Shown here piece after piece: positions 36,548 to 44,846 of a stretch of DNA of 64,000 bases. Position 1 is the first letter of the stretch; every line of letters starts with the position of its first letter. The stretch comes from Gammaproteobacteria bacterium (GTDB lineage: Bacteria > Pseudomonadota > Gammaproteobacteria > Pseudomonadales > Porticoccaceae). The translations under genes and the position numbers were made by a program. The notes beneath the pieces were generated by a model. That model saw nothing but the letters and a program-made list of their open reading frames with translations, was not told where the DNA came from and made no database searches. The stretch spans positions 62,001 to 126,000 of the forward strand of contig JADJET010000019.1 of NCBI GenBank assembly GCA_016708925.1, read 5' to 3'.

Positions 36548-37318
36548 TCAGGCGCGGTCGATGCCCATGCGGATCGCCGCATCGATGCGGATCATCTCGC
36601 CGTTCAGCATCGGGTTTTCGCAAATCTGCCGCACCAGGGCGCCAAATTCGAGCGGTTTGCCCCAGCGCTTGGGAAACGGAATGGTGGGAATGATGCTGTC
36701 GATCCAGGCCTGGGGAATCCCGGAGGCGAGCGGCGTTTCGAACATGCCGGGTGCCACGGTGACCACGCGGATGCCGTGGGGCGCGAGATCCCGCGCCATC
36801 GGCAGGGTCATGCCCTGCACCCCGGCCTTGGACGCGGCATAGGCGACTTGGCCGATAGGTCCGTCCTGGGCCACCACGGAAGCGATATTGACGATCACCC
36901 CGCGTTCGCCGTCCTCGTTCAGGGGCGGCAGCGCGATCATGGCCTGGGCCGCGAGCCGCGCGACATTGAAGGTGCCGGTGAGGTTGACCCGGATCACCCG
37001 CTCGAATTCCTCCAGCGAATGCGCACCCTTGGGGCCGGCGGTGCGGATCGCCACGTCGATGCCGGCGGCGTTCAGCACAATGCGCGGCGTGCCGAGTTTC
37101 GCACTCACCTCCGCGATCGCCGCCGCGACCCCGGGGCCGTCCACCACGTCGCAGCCGAGCGCCATGCCGCCCAGCTCCGCGGCCAGCTCCCGCGCCAGAT
37201 CGAGATTGCGATCCAGCAGCGCGCAGCGCACCCCGGCGGCGCTCAATACCCGGGCCGCGCCGGCGCCCAGCCCGGAAGCGCCGCCCGTAATCAGGGCCGT
37301 CAAACCTGCCACTTTCAC
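36548..37318 (-). CDS. SDR-family oxidoreductase, tandem paralogue of the downstream SDR
   Basis: The 256-residue protein shares its layout with the next gene: ITGGASGLGAGAA, LLDRN (NAD-type aspartate), AYAASKAGVQGMTLPMARDL and MLNGEMIRIDAAIRMG. The two presumably arose by duplication and may act on different stereoisomers or chain lengths, an inference. It is the first gene of the pair, and about 250 bases separate it from the divergent ada gene. Confidence 0.88.
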   Translation of the reverse strand: MKVAGLTALITGGASGLGAGAARVLSAAGVRCALLDRNLDLARELAAELGGMALGCDVVDGPGVAAAIAEVSAKLGTPRIVLNAAGIDVAIRTAGPKGAHSLEEFERVIRVNLTGTFNVARLAAQAMIALPPLNEDGERGVIVNIASVVAQDGPIGQVAYAASKAGVQGMTLPMARDLAPHGIRVVTVAPGMFETPLASGIPQAWIDSIIPTIPFPKRWGKPLEFGALVRQICENPMLNGEMIRIDAAIRMGIDRA

Positions 37319-37564
37319 AATAGTGCCTCCTCAAGGGTAATCGGTTAGGGTTGCCGACAGGACTTGCGGCCTGCCACGCGGTCGAAATTGTTAACAAGCA
37401 GGATTGTAAGTGATCGCGGCACCGCCACGGCATGATCGAAGTGCATGAACCGAAACCCAGGACTGACAGGCTACCGCGTCGAATTCAACCGCAAGATCCG
37501 AATTGGCAAGTGACAAACCGGCGACCAGAGTAGGCACATCCATCCAGGCCATTCAGGTAACGCG

Positions 37565-38656
37565 ATGAACATGACTGTCAGTGCCACGTCCGCAACCGCA
37601 CAGGCTGCCACCGCAACCCTGAACGACCCGCGCTGGGCGGTGGTGATCGCCCGCGATCCAGCGGCGGATGGCAAATTCTTCTACTCGGTCAAAACCACTG
37701 GCGTCTACTGCCGGCCCTCCTGCGCCGCGCGGCGGGCGCGGCCGGAGAATGTGCGGTTTCATCACACCGCCGAGGATGCTCAGCGCGCGGGCTTTCGCGC
37801 CTGCCAGCGCTGCAAACCCGACCAGGCGCCGCTGGCCGTACGGCATGCGGCGCTGGTGACCGAACTGTGCCGGATTATCGAGCGGGCGGAGCAAACTCCC
37901 AGCCTGGACAGGTTGGCTATCCATGCCGGGTTGAGCCGCTTTCACGTCCAACGCATTTTCAAGGCGGTCGCCGGCGTCACGCCGCGGGCTTACGCGCAGG
38001 CGCATCGGGCCGAACGTGTGCGCGCCGCACTGGATCGCGACGCGACCGTCACCGAGGCGATCTACAGCGCCGGCTACAATTCGAGCGGGCGATTCTATGA
38101 GCAAGCGGAGCAATTGCTGGGCATGGCGCCGACAGACTACCGCGGCGGCGGCTCAAATACCGAAATCCGCTTTGCCATCGGCCAGTGCTCGCTCGGGGCG
38201 ATTCTGGTGGCGACCAGCGCGCGCGGTGTGTGCGCCATTCTGCTGGGCGACGATCCGGATGCGCTCGCGCGCGACCTCCAGGACCGTTTCCCGCGCGCCT
38301 GCCTGATCGGCGGTGACGCCGAATTTGAGCAGGTTGTCGCCAAAGTGATCGGTTTCGTGGAAGCGCCGCGACTGAGCCTCGATCTTCCGCTCGATGTGCG
38401 CGGCACCGCGTTCCAGCAGCGCGTGTGGCAGGCTTTGCGGGATATTCAGCCCGGCACCACGGCCAGCTACACCGACATCGCCCGCCGTATCGGCGCACCC
38501 AAAGCGGCCCGCGCGGTGGCGCTGGCCTGTGGCGCCAATGCCTTGGCGGTCGCCATTCCCTGCCATCGGGTGGTGCGCACCGATGGCGCGTTGTCGGGTT
38601 ACCGCTGGGGCGTCGATCGCAAGCGCGCGCTGCTGCTGCGCGAAGCCGGACCATGA
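37565..38656 (+). CDS. ada: Bifunctional Ada: methyltransferase and alkylation-response activator
   Basis: Ada repairs methylphosphotriesters and O6-methylguanine and activates repair genes when methylated. In 363 residues the order is: zinc domain with C49, C53, C80, C83 (VYCRPSC and ACQRC), an AraC helix-turn-helix (LAIHAGLSRFHVQRIFKAVAG), and a C-terminal alkyltransferase with the acceptor in AIPCHRVVR (C333). All active cysteines are present. It heads a short repair cluster with a 2OG-Fe oxygenase remnant (ATGA overlap) and alkA. Confidence 0.96.
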   Translation: MNMTVSATSATAQAATATLNDPRWAVVIARDPAADGKFFYSVKTTGVYCRPSCAARRARPENVRFHHTAEDAQRAGFRACQRCKPDQAPLAVRHAALVTELCRIIERAEQTPSLDRLAIHAGLSRFHVQRIFKAVAGVTPRAYAQAHRAERVRAALDRDATVTEAIYSAGYNSSGRFYEQAEQLLGMAPTDYRGGGSNTEIRFAIGQCSLGAILVATSARGVCAILLGDDPDALARDLQDRFPRACLIGGDAEFEQVVAKVIGFVEAPRLSLDLPLDVRGTAFQQRVWQALRDIQPGTTASYTDIARRIGAPKAARAVALACGANALAVAIPCHRVVRTDGALSGYRWGVDRKRALLLREAGP

Positions 38657-38868
38657 CCGAGTCCGTGCGACCCGCCGCGATGAGTCCGGACGACAGGGTT
38701 ATCGAACGCTTGGCCGCCATCGATTGGCAGATGATTGGCGACGCGGTGCATCAACGACCGGTGCGAGGACCACGCGGCAACTGTCGGGTCAACCATCGCC
38801 ATGGCGTCAGCCGCGTGCGGTCGGGGCGTCGCCACACACTCGGCATCATTTTTCACGATGCGCTGTAA
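38653..38868 (+). pseudogene. 2OG-Fe(II) oxygenase remnant with internal deletion
   Basis: The 71-residue frame joins two ends of a protein whose middle is gone. The start (ERLAAIDWQMIGDAVHQR) looks like the N-terminus of the 2OG-Fe(II) oxygenases often found next to ada. The end (VNHRHGVSRVRSGRRHTLGI and IFHDAL) looks like the C-terminal strand of the same family. The part with the metal-binding HxD and most of the fold, perhaps 130-150 residues, is missing, yet the frame remains open. It overlaps the ada stop as ATGA. I read it as an in-frame internal deletion, so no oxygenase activity is expected. Confidence 0.65.
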
Positions 38869-38889
38869 ACACCCTCTTCCGGAGAAGTC

Positions 38890-39798
38890 ATGTCATCGCG
38901 ACTGTCGTGCGCCATTTCACTACCCGTCGATTTTCGGGTGGATGATGTCCTCGCTTTTCACGGCCGCGACCAGTTGGCCGTGGCGGAGCGGATTGACGGA
39001 AACCGCCTGCACAAGGGTTTGCTTTGGGATGGCAACGCGGCCTGTCTGACGATTGATTTCGACAACGGTGGCGCCAACGCGGAGCTGGCCATCGATGGCA
39101 AGTGCAAAACGCCGCGCGATGGCCTTGAGCAACTGGTCCACCGCATGCTGGGCCTCACCCAGCGCGTCGAGGTATTCGAAACCAGCTACCGCGCGCACCC
39201 CTCGATCGGGCCCCTCATCGCCGGGCGACCCGGCTTGCGCGTACAGCAAACCGCGACGCCGTTCGAGGCCCTGGCCTGGGCGATCATCGGGCAACAAATC
39301 AGTCTCGCCGCCGCGATTTCGGTGCGGCGCAGGTTGATTCAAGCGGTCGGCGCGCGCCACTCCAGCGGGCTGGCCTGTTTTCCGGACGCCGAACGTCTGA
39401 CAACGCTCGACGAACCCGCGCTGCGGCAGGCGGGTTTGTCACAGAGCAAGGCGCGGACGTTGCAGATGCTGAGTCGCGAGGTGGTGGCAGATCGCCTGCC
39501 ACTGGCGACCTGGCTGGTGACGCAACCGATCGAGGAGATGCGCGCGCAGTTGCTGAGTTTGCGCGGCATCGGCCCCTGGACGGTCAGTTACGCCCTGCTG
39601 CGTGGCTTCGGCTGGCTCGATGGTTCGCTGCACGGCGACGTCGCGGTGCGCCGCCAGTTGCAGCGGCTGCTCGGCGCCACGGAAAAACCCGGCGAAGACT
39701 TCACCCGCGCGTGGCTCGCGGAATTCTCGCCCTGGCGCGCTTTGGTGGCCGCGCATCTGTGGTCGCTTCCGTCCTGCCCTGAACCCGTGCCCGAATAA
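38890..39798 (+). CDS. alkA: DNA-3-methyladenine glycosylase II
   Basis: AlkA excises alkylated purines. The 302-residue protein has the N-terminal TBP-like domain of the AlkA type (SLPVDFRVDDVLAFHGRDQ). The HhH-GPD core follows: PFEALAWAIIGQQISLAAA, LSLRGIGPWTVSYALLRGF and the catalytic aspartate in LHGDVAVRRQL. It is the last gene of the alkylation-repair cluster and starts 22 bases after the oxygenase remnant. Confidence 0.94.
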   Translation: MSSRLSCAISLPVDFRVDDVLAFHGRDQLAVAERIDGNRLHKGLLWDGNAACLTIDFDNGGANAELAIDGKCKTPRDGLEQLVHRMLGLTQRVEVFETSYRAHPSIGPLIAGRPGLRVQQTATPFEALAWAIIGQQISLAAAISVRRRLIQAVGARHSSGLACFPDAERLTTLDEPALRQAGLSQSKARTLQMLSREVVADRLPLATWLVTQPIEEMRAQLLSLRGIGPWTVSYALLRGFGWLDGSLHGDVAVRRQLQRLLGATEKPGEDFTRAWLAEFSPWRALVAAHLWSLPSCPEPVPE

Positions 39799-39831
39799 CC
39801 TGTGGCAACGCATCCCCGAGCGATGCAGCCG

Positions 39832-40998
39832 CTATTTTTTCGGCTCCGGAAACAGCATCCCGAAAATCGTCTGGTAAGCATCGTCGTTGGCGAGGCCCAT
39901 GATCATCCCCGCGCGCGCATCGCGGAAATAACGCTCGAACGGCAGCCGGGCCGCGAACGCGGTGCCGCCGAACATCGTCATCAACTCCTGGGTGACGAAG
40001 ACCGCCGCTTCTGAGCAGGTCACCTTGGCTTGTAGGTAGGGCAGCGGCGCCTGCACCTGGCCGGCATCACCGGCGGCGGCCGCCACATGCAGCAAAGCCC
40101 GGGCGGCTTCGATGCGGGCGCTCAGTTCCGCCATGCGGCGCTGGTTGATGGCGTTGTCGAGCCGGCGCGCGCCGCTGGGATGGCGCTTTGCGGCTTCCAC
40201 ACAGGCGATCTCATAGGCGCCGGCCGCCACACCGAGATAAGCGGCGCCATAGGTCAGCGCCACCACCGGCATCATCACCGCGCCGAGATACTTGAGTCCC
40301 GCATGCTCGTCACCGATGCGATTGGCTTCCGGCACCAGGCCGCTGAAGCGCATCGGCATGCTGTTGTTGCCGCGCATGCCGAGTCCGTGCCAGGGCTCCA
40401 GGGTCTGCCAGTCGATCCGGTCGGCTTCGACCAGCAATGCGGTGAGCTGGTTGGGCTTGGCGTCGGCGCCGACGCGACAGAGCATGAAGTAATGGGTGGC
40501 CTCTCCGGCCGAGGTCACATAGGACTTGCGGATACCGTCGAGGCGATAACCTGCGGGGGTTTTCTCGACGGCGGACAGCTGCATCCCGGGCACCCAGTCG
40601 TCACCCTTGCCCGAGGTCTCGCCGCCCGCCACGGTGCAGAACACCTTGCCATCGACGATGCCCTTGAGGACGCCCTGGCGCTGCGCGTCGCTCGGCATCC
40701 GTGCAATCAGCTCGGACGCCTCCACATGCATTTTGTAGCACATGCCGGTGGACGGACATTTTTTGGCGATCTCCTCGACCACCAGACAGGTGGTCAGCAG
40801 ATCGGCGCCGACACCGCCGTCGGCGGCACCGACGCGCAGCTTCCACAGTCCGGCGTCCCGCAGCGCGGCAAGGGACTGGCGCGGAAAGGCGCGCTCGCTG
40901 TCGGTGGCGGCGGCCCGCGGGCCGACCTCGCGGGTGGCGACATCGCGAGCGGTGTCACGCCAGTGTTGCTGTGGTTCGGTGAGCGGCAGATAGGTCAT
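39832..40998 (-). CDS. Acyl-CoA dehydrogenase family protein
   Basis: The 388-residue flavoprotein has the ACAD layout: an N-terminal helical domain (LTEPQQHWRDTARDVATREV), a middle beta-domain with TVAGGETSGKGDD and SYVTSAGEATHYFM, and a C-terminal helical domain with FGGTAFAARLPFERYFRDARAGMIM. The DARAGMI segment is where the usual R-D-x-R motif occurs. I chose the ATG at 40998 because GGAGG sits 8 bases before it. It probably oxidises a CoA thioester in the degradation cluster that includes the next genes. Confidence 0.9.
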   Translation of the reverse strand: MTYLPLTEPQQHWRDTARDVATREVGPRAAATDSERAFPRQSLAALRDAGLWKLRVGAADGGVGADLLTTCLVVEEIAKKCPSTGMCYKMHVEASELIARMPSDAQRQGVLKGIVDGKVFCTVAGGETSGKGDDWVPGMQLSAVEKTPAGYRLDGIRKSYVTSAGEATHYFMLCRVGADAKPNQLTALLVEADRIDWQTLEPWHGLGMRGNNSMPMRFSGLVPEANRIGDEHAGLKYLGAVMMPVVALTYGAAYLGVAAGAYEIACVEAAKRHPSGARRLDNAINQRRMAELSARIEAARALLHVAAAAGDAGQVQAPLPYLQAKVTCSEAAVFVTQELMTMFGGTAFAARLPFERYFRDARAGMIMGLANDDAYQTIFGMLFPEPKK

Positions 40999-41040
40999 GA
41001 CGGGAGCCTCCAATCGTTGTTGTCGAGGGTTGTTATGGCT

Positions 41041-42279
41041 TCACACGGATGCCGGAGCCGGATTGGGTTTGCGCGGCGCCGCCAGCCAGAGACTCAAGGG
41101 CGACACCAGCGCCATGACCAGCCCGGTCACCAGCATGGCCTCATAATTGCCGGTGACATCGTACAGCCAGCCGCCGAGCCAGGCGCCCAGCGCCGCGCCC
41201 AGCGACCCCGAAATCGCCAGCGTGCCGAAAATCGACGGAAAAAATGGGCCAGCGAACAGATCGCGCGAAGTGGCCGGATAGATCGGCGCATTGGCGCCGT
41301 AGCCAAAGCCCGCGCAGATCGCAAAACCCATCGCCAGCCACAGCAACGCGGTCCACCCGCCGAGCGCGGCGAGCGCCGCGACCGCGAGCACATTGCTGAC
41401 CGAGGCGAATGTATAGGCCCATTCGCGGCCGATGCGGTCGGACAACCGGCCCCAGAACAGTTGCCCGGCAATGCTGGAAATGCCGATGGTGCCCGCGACC
41501 AGGGAACTCTGCGTCTTGGGAATGCCGTGATCGACCATGAAGGCAAACTGGTGGATCAGCAGAATCTGCGCCAGGCAGGCGCCGGTGAGAAAGGCGAAAC
41601 CCGCGTACCAGAAGCGCGGCGAACGCACCGCCGTGGGCAGCACCCAATGCGGCGTCGCCGACGCGGGAACCGCTGCGACTGCCGTCGCGACGCTCGCTGG
41701 CGGCCGCTCCGGCACTCGCAGCAGCCACCAGGCGGACGGGATGATCCACAATGGCCCCAGCAGCGCCAGCAACAGAAAGGTCTGGCGCCAGCCGAAGTGT
41801 TCCACCAGGGCGTTGATCGCCGGTACCCCGACCAGAATACCGAAGCCGACCCCGGCGAGCGCAAAGCCGAGCGCGGTGCCCAGGCGCGCGGGATAACAGC
41901 GCTCCACGGTGACGATAAAGGGCACCCAGCCCGCCATGGCGATGCCCAGGGCCGCAACGACGCCGAACGTGAAATAGAGCTGCCACCAGGTCTGGACCAG
42001 TGCGGTGAGCGCGAGGCCGATGCTGAACAACAGCCCGCCCAGCGCAATCACCCGGCGCGCGCCCATGCGTTCGATCATGCGGCCGTTGAGTGGCCCGGAC
42101 AGACCGTGCACCAGGCTCATCACCGAGATGGCTCCTGCCGTGAGTGAACGACTCCAGCCCATGTCCTCGACCAGGGCAACCAGAAACACCGCATAGGCGA
42201 ACCAGACCCCGTAGACCGCGCCCAGGGTGACAAAGGCCACGGCCACCGCCGTGGGGCCATGCGGGTTGCGATGGGGCAT
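41041..42279 (-). CDS. MFS transporter (monocarboxylate/oxalate-formate antiporter-like)
   Basis: This is a 412-residue membrane protein with about 12 helices. The N-terminal half has AVAFVTLGAVYGVWFAYAVF and the loop RMIERMGARRVIALGGLL. The second half has LFWGRLSDRIGREWAY and YPATSRDLFAGPFF with SIFGTLAISGSLGAALGAWL. The pattern is that of family OFA/monocarboxylate-type members that take up carboxylates. The ATG at 42279 removes a repeat-derived N-terminal extension. It lies among acyl-CoA-type genes and may import their substrate. Confidence 0.88.
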   Translation of the reverse strand: MPHRNPHGPTAVAVAFVTLGAVYGVWFAYAVFLVALVEDMGWSRSLTAGAISVMSLVHGLSGPLNGRMIERMGARRVIALGGLLFSIGLALTALVQTWWQLYFTFGVVAALGIAMAGWVPFIVTVERCYPARLGTALGFALAGVGFGILVGVPAINALVEHFGWRQTFLLLALLGPLWIIPSAWWLLRVPERPPASVATAVAAVPASATPHWVLPTAVRSPRFWYAGFAFLTGACLAQILLIHQFAFMVDHGIPKTQSSLVAGTIGISSIAGQLFWGRLSDRIGREWAYTFASVSNVLAVAALAALGGWTALLWLAMGFAICAGFGYGANAPIYPATSRDLFAGPFFPSIFGTLAISGSLGAALGAWLGGWLYDVTGNYEAMLVTGLVMALVSPLSLWLAAPRKPNPAPASV

Positions 42280-42308
42280 TGGCTGTTCCTCGGGAACCGT
42301 TGAATAAC

Positions 42309-42379
42309 CGTCGTTCCCGCGCAGGCGGGAACCCAGATCTCTCGAAATATTCTGGACGCCCGCGCCGGCGGGCATGACG
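42309..42379. repeat. REP-like double hairpin
   Basis: A left hairpin GTTCCCGC-GCAG-GCGGGAAC (42313-42332) and a right hairpin GCCCGC-GCCG-GCGGGC (42358-42373) are flanked by CGTC and GACG, and CCAGA pairs with TCTGG. The unit belongs to the common proteobacterial intergenic repeats with the core CGTCxTTCCCGC. It lies between the MFS gene and the methyltransferase gene. Confidence 0.65.
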
Positions 42380-42403
42380 ATTACATGATTATGCCGAGCA
42401 GTC

Positions 42404-43465
42404 CTAGGGCCGAATTTCGTAGAGCGCGTTCAGCGGATGCTGAATCGCGAGCCGGCGCACCGAGGCAAAGCCCGCGGCACTGCAAAACTCCCGCACCCGG
42501 GATTCCGGCAGGCCCACGGTGCCGAGGCCGTCCCCGCCCTGAGCAAGCGAGGTGGTCATGCAGAAATGCAGGCTCGCGCCCAACTTGAATACCGCGAGCG
42601 GCCCGCTGTTGTCGGCGGGATCGTCGGTGCAGTCGATATCCATCAGCACATAGATGCCGTCGTCCTTGACCGCCCGGCGCAGGGCGCGGATACCGCCGCG
42701 GGGATCGGCCATGTCGTGGATCACGTCGAAGGTCGCCACCACGTCGAACTGGCCGTCGACGCCCTGGGCGAAATCGGCGATCTCGAAGCGGGTGCGGTCC
42801 GCGACGCCGGCCTCGCGGGCATTGACGCGCGCCTTCTCGATATTGCCCGGGAAGATATCGAAGCCGTGAAAGTGCGCATTGGGGAAACGCTGCGCCATCT
42901 CGATGGTCGAGCGCCCGGCGCCACAGCCGAAATCCGCGAAGCTGCCGCCGGCATCCAGTTTGGCGATTACCGCGGGCATCTCCGGCAGCCACTGACTCAC
43001 CAGGTTGTTCTTGTAGCGCACACAGGTGTTGTGTTCGAGACCTTCCCAGAAGTCCGCGTTGTAGCGGGAATAGTCGATGCCGCCGCCCTCGCGGAACGAG
43101 CGCAGCAGATCCTGATAGGGATCGAGAATCGCGTTGAACATGCGAAACAGTCCGCCCTGATAGAGCGACCCGCCCACGTCCACCAGTGCCGGCTTGTGCG
43201 CTTCCGGCACCGCTACCTTGCGGGTCACCTTGTCGAAATCCAGATAACCGGCGAGCGCGATGCCGTAGATCCATTCGCGCAGATAGCGTTCGTTGAGACC
43301 GGTCTCGGCCGCCAGTTCGGCGCTGGTGAGCGGGCCTTTTTCGGCGATGGTCTTGAACAGGTCGAGGCGATCGCCGATGGCGCAGAGGCGGATCGCCATC
43401 ATGCCGGTGGCGTGGCCGATGATCTGGCCGACAAAGGCCATGGCGTCCTGATTTGGTGTGGTCAT
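42404..43465 (-). CDS. SAM-dependent methyltransferase with winged-helix dimerisation domain
   Basis: The 353-residue protein has an N-terminal helical/winged-helix part (SAELAAETGLNERYLREWI) and a class I methyltransferase core: FADFGCGAGRSTIEMAQRFP (motif I), FHGFDIFPGN, DVVATFDVIHDMADP and LMDIDCTDDP. This layout is common in O- or C-methyltransferases of secondary metabolism. The ATG at 43465 is preceded by CCGGGGGAA. A 22-base near-palindrome lies 30 bases upstream. A truncated paralogue of its first 50 residues occurs at 46141. Confidence 0.88.
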   Translation of the reverse strand: MTTPNQDAMAFVGQIIGHATGMMAIRLCAIGDRLDLFKTIAEKGPLTSAELAAETGLNERYLREWIYGIALAGYLDFDKVTRKVAVPEAHKPALVDVGGSLYQGGLFRMFNAILDPYQDLLRSFREGGGIDYSRYNADFWEGLEHNTCVRYKNNLVSQWLPEMPAVIAKLDAGGSFADFGCGAGRSTIEMAQRFPNAHFHGFDIFPGNIEKARVNAREAGVADRTRFEIADFAQGVDGQFDVVATFDVIHDMADPRGGIRALRRAVKDDGIYVLMDIDCTDDPADNSGPLAVFKLGASLHFCMTTSLAQGGDGLGTVGLPESRVREFCSAAGFASVRRLAIQHPLNALYEIRP

Positions 43466-43494
43466 GAATTCCCCCGGAATTTTTAGTAGGTGTC

Positions 43495-43516
43495 GGTCGG
43501 TACTATAGCAACGACC
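43495..43516. promoter_or_regulatory. Near-palindromic operator with embedded -10-like TATAG
   Basis: The 22-base site starts GGTCGGTACTATAG and ends CAACGACC. It is symmetric about CTATAG at 18 of 22 positions. A related copy stands at the same place before the truncated paralogue (46090-46111). Its size and symmetry suit a TetR- or MarR-type repressor overlapping the promoter of the methyltransferase gene; no such regulator is in the window. Confidence 0.55.
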
Positions 43517-43555
43517 GCCCGGGAACTGTCCCGTCCGGTCATCCAAATCGCCAAG

Positions 43556-44770
43556 TCAATAACGCAGTGCCGGCGTCGGCGCTTTGTCCTGCAACAGGTA
43601 TTCGCCCACGCTGCGGGTGCGGAAACTGAGGGGGTCGTGCAAGGTCAGGGTGCGCACATCGCGCCAGAAGCGGTCCAGGTTTTGCTCCCGCAGCGCCGCG
43701 CGCGCGCCGCAGGCGGCGAACACGTCCTGGCAGACCCGCAGCCCGGTGTGGGTGGCGACGATCTTGGCCTGGGACACCGCCACCGACGCTTCCGCCCGTA
43801 GCCGGGCCATCTCCTCCGCCGACGCCGTGGCGCGCACGGCAAGCGCCGCATCGACCTTGCGGGCGGCCTCGTGAGTCAGGGCTTCCGCCGCGGCGAGATG
43901 CGAGCTGAGCTCGCCGATTTGCGCCAGGATGTAAGGATCCTCCACCGCGCGCTCGAAATTCAGCCCGGGCCAGGGGTAGGCACGGGTGGTGGTGCGGACG
44001 TAGGCGACCGCTTCACGCAATGCGCCCTTGGCGGCGCCGATAAAAATCGCGGTGAAACCGATCTGGGTGATGGGACCAAGCAGATTGGTCTGCGCCATCT
44101 GCCGGTCCGGGCCGACCAGGCTCGGAATTACCATCGCGCCGGGCGCGAACACCTTGTCGAATACCGTGGTGCCGCTACCGGTGCCGCGCTGGCCCATGGC
44201 ATCCCAGTCGTCCAGGATCTGGAGTCCGGGCGCGTCGCGGGGCACGATGGCGAGCGCCATGCTGCCGTCCATCATTCCGATCACCGCCACCAGATCCGCG
44301 GCCAGCGAGCCGGTGGAAAAGAACTTGCGGCCACTGATTTGCACGCCGCCATCCACGGGGGAGAACGTAAGGTCATAGCCTTTCTTCGGATCGTTGGATT
44401 TTTCCGATGCGGCATTACCGAGAAACCGCTGGTTGGTGAGGATATCGTCGTACACCGTGCGCTTGAGCGCTTCCGGTGCCAGTTCATCCAGAAAGGATGC
44501 ACCGAGCAGGCAGTGCACCAGAAACATCTGGCCGATGGCGGGATTGCCCTGGGCCAGCAACGCGATGGCTTGGGTGATGTCGGCACAGGACGCGCCGAGA
44601 CCGCCGTAATTTTTGGGAATCGAAAAACCCAGCAGACCGCTCGCCTTGAGTTGGCGCATTTCCTCGGCTGGATACTGATTGTCGCGGTCGCGTTCGGGAT
44701 AGGTTTTGGCGAACTCATCGGACAAGCGCTCGATCTGCACCAGCGCCCCGTGGGTATCGGCAAAGCTCAT
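43556..44770 (-). CDS. Acyl-CoA dehydrogenase-like flavoprotein (SfnB/DszC-like)
   Basis: The 404-residue protein has an ACAD N-terminus (LKASGLLGFSIPKNYGGLGA), the middle domain with GRKFFSTGSLAADL, and a C-terminal type-2 helical domain with LRVCQDVFAACGARAALREQ, LDRFWRDVRTLTLHDP and SFRTRSVGEYLL. The RDxRTLTLHDP motif is typical of SfnB and of dibenzothiophene-type FMN monooxygenases, which use reduced flavin and oxygen rather than CoA esters. It is therefore more likely a monooxygenase than a beta-oxidation enzyme. The next gene upstream is a related flavoprotein, separated by a terminator. Confidence 0.85.
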   Translation of the reverse strand: MSFADTHGALVQIERLSDEFAKTYPERDRDNQYPAEEMRQLKASGLLGFSIPKNYGGLGASCADITQAIALLAQGNPAIGQMFLVHCLLGASFLDELAPEALKRTVYDDILTNQRFLGNAASEKSNDPKKGYDLTFSPVDGGVQISGRKFFSTGSLAADLVAVIGMMDGSMALAIVPRDAPGLQILDDWDAMGQRGTGSGTTVFDKVFAPGAMVIPSLVGPDRQMAQTNLLGPITQIGFTAIFIGAAKGALREAVAYVRTTTRAYPWPGLNFERAVEDPYILAQIGELSSHLAAAEALTHEAARKVDAALAVRATASAEEMARLRAEASVAVSQAKIVATHTGLRVCQDVFAACGARAALREQNLDRFWRDVRTLTLHDPLSFRTRSVGEYLLQDKAPTPALRY

Positions 44771-44813
44771 GGTGAACCCCTCAACTCAGCATCAACAACA
44801 GTTCTGCCCAACG

Positions 44814-44840
44814 TAAGAAAACGCCGGCTATCCGCCGGCG
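44814..44840 (-). terminator. Rho-independent terminator after the HsaA-like gene
   Basis: On the minus strand CGCCGGC (44840-44834), a 5-base loop and GCCGGCG (44828-44822) are followed by TTTTCTT (44821-44815). It begins 7 bases after the 44847 stop and separates this gene from the following flavoprotein gene. Confidence 0.65.
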
Positions 44841-44846
44841 CGCGGG

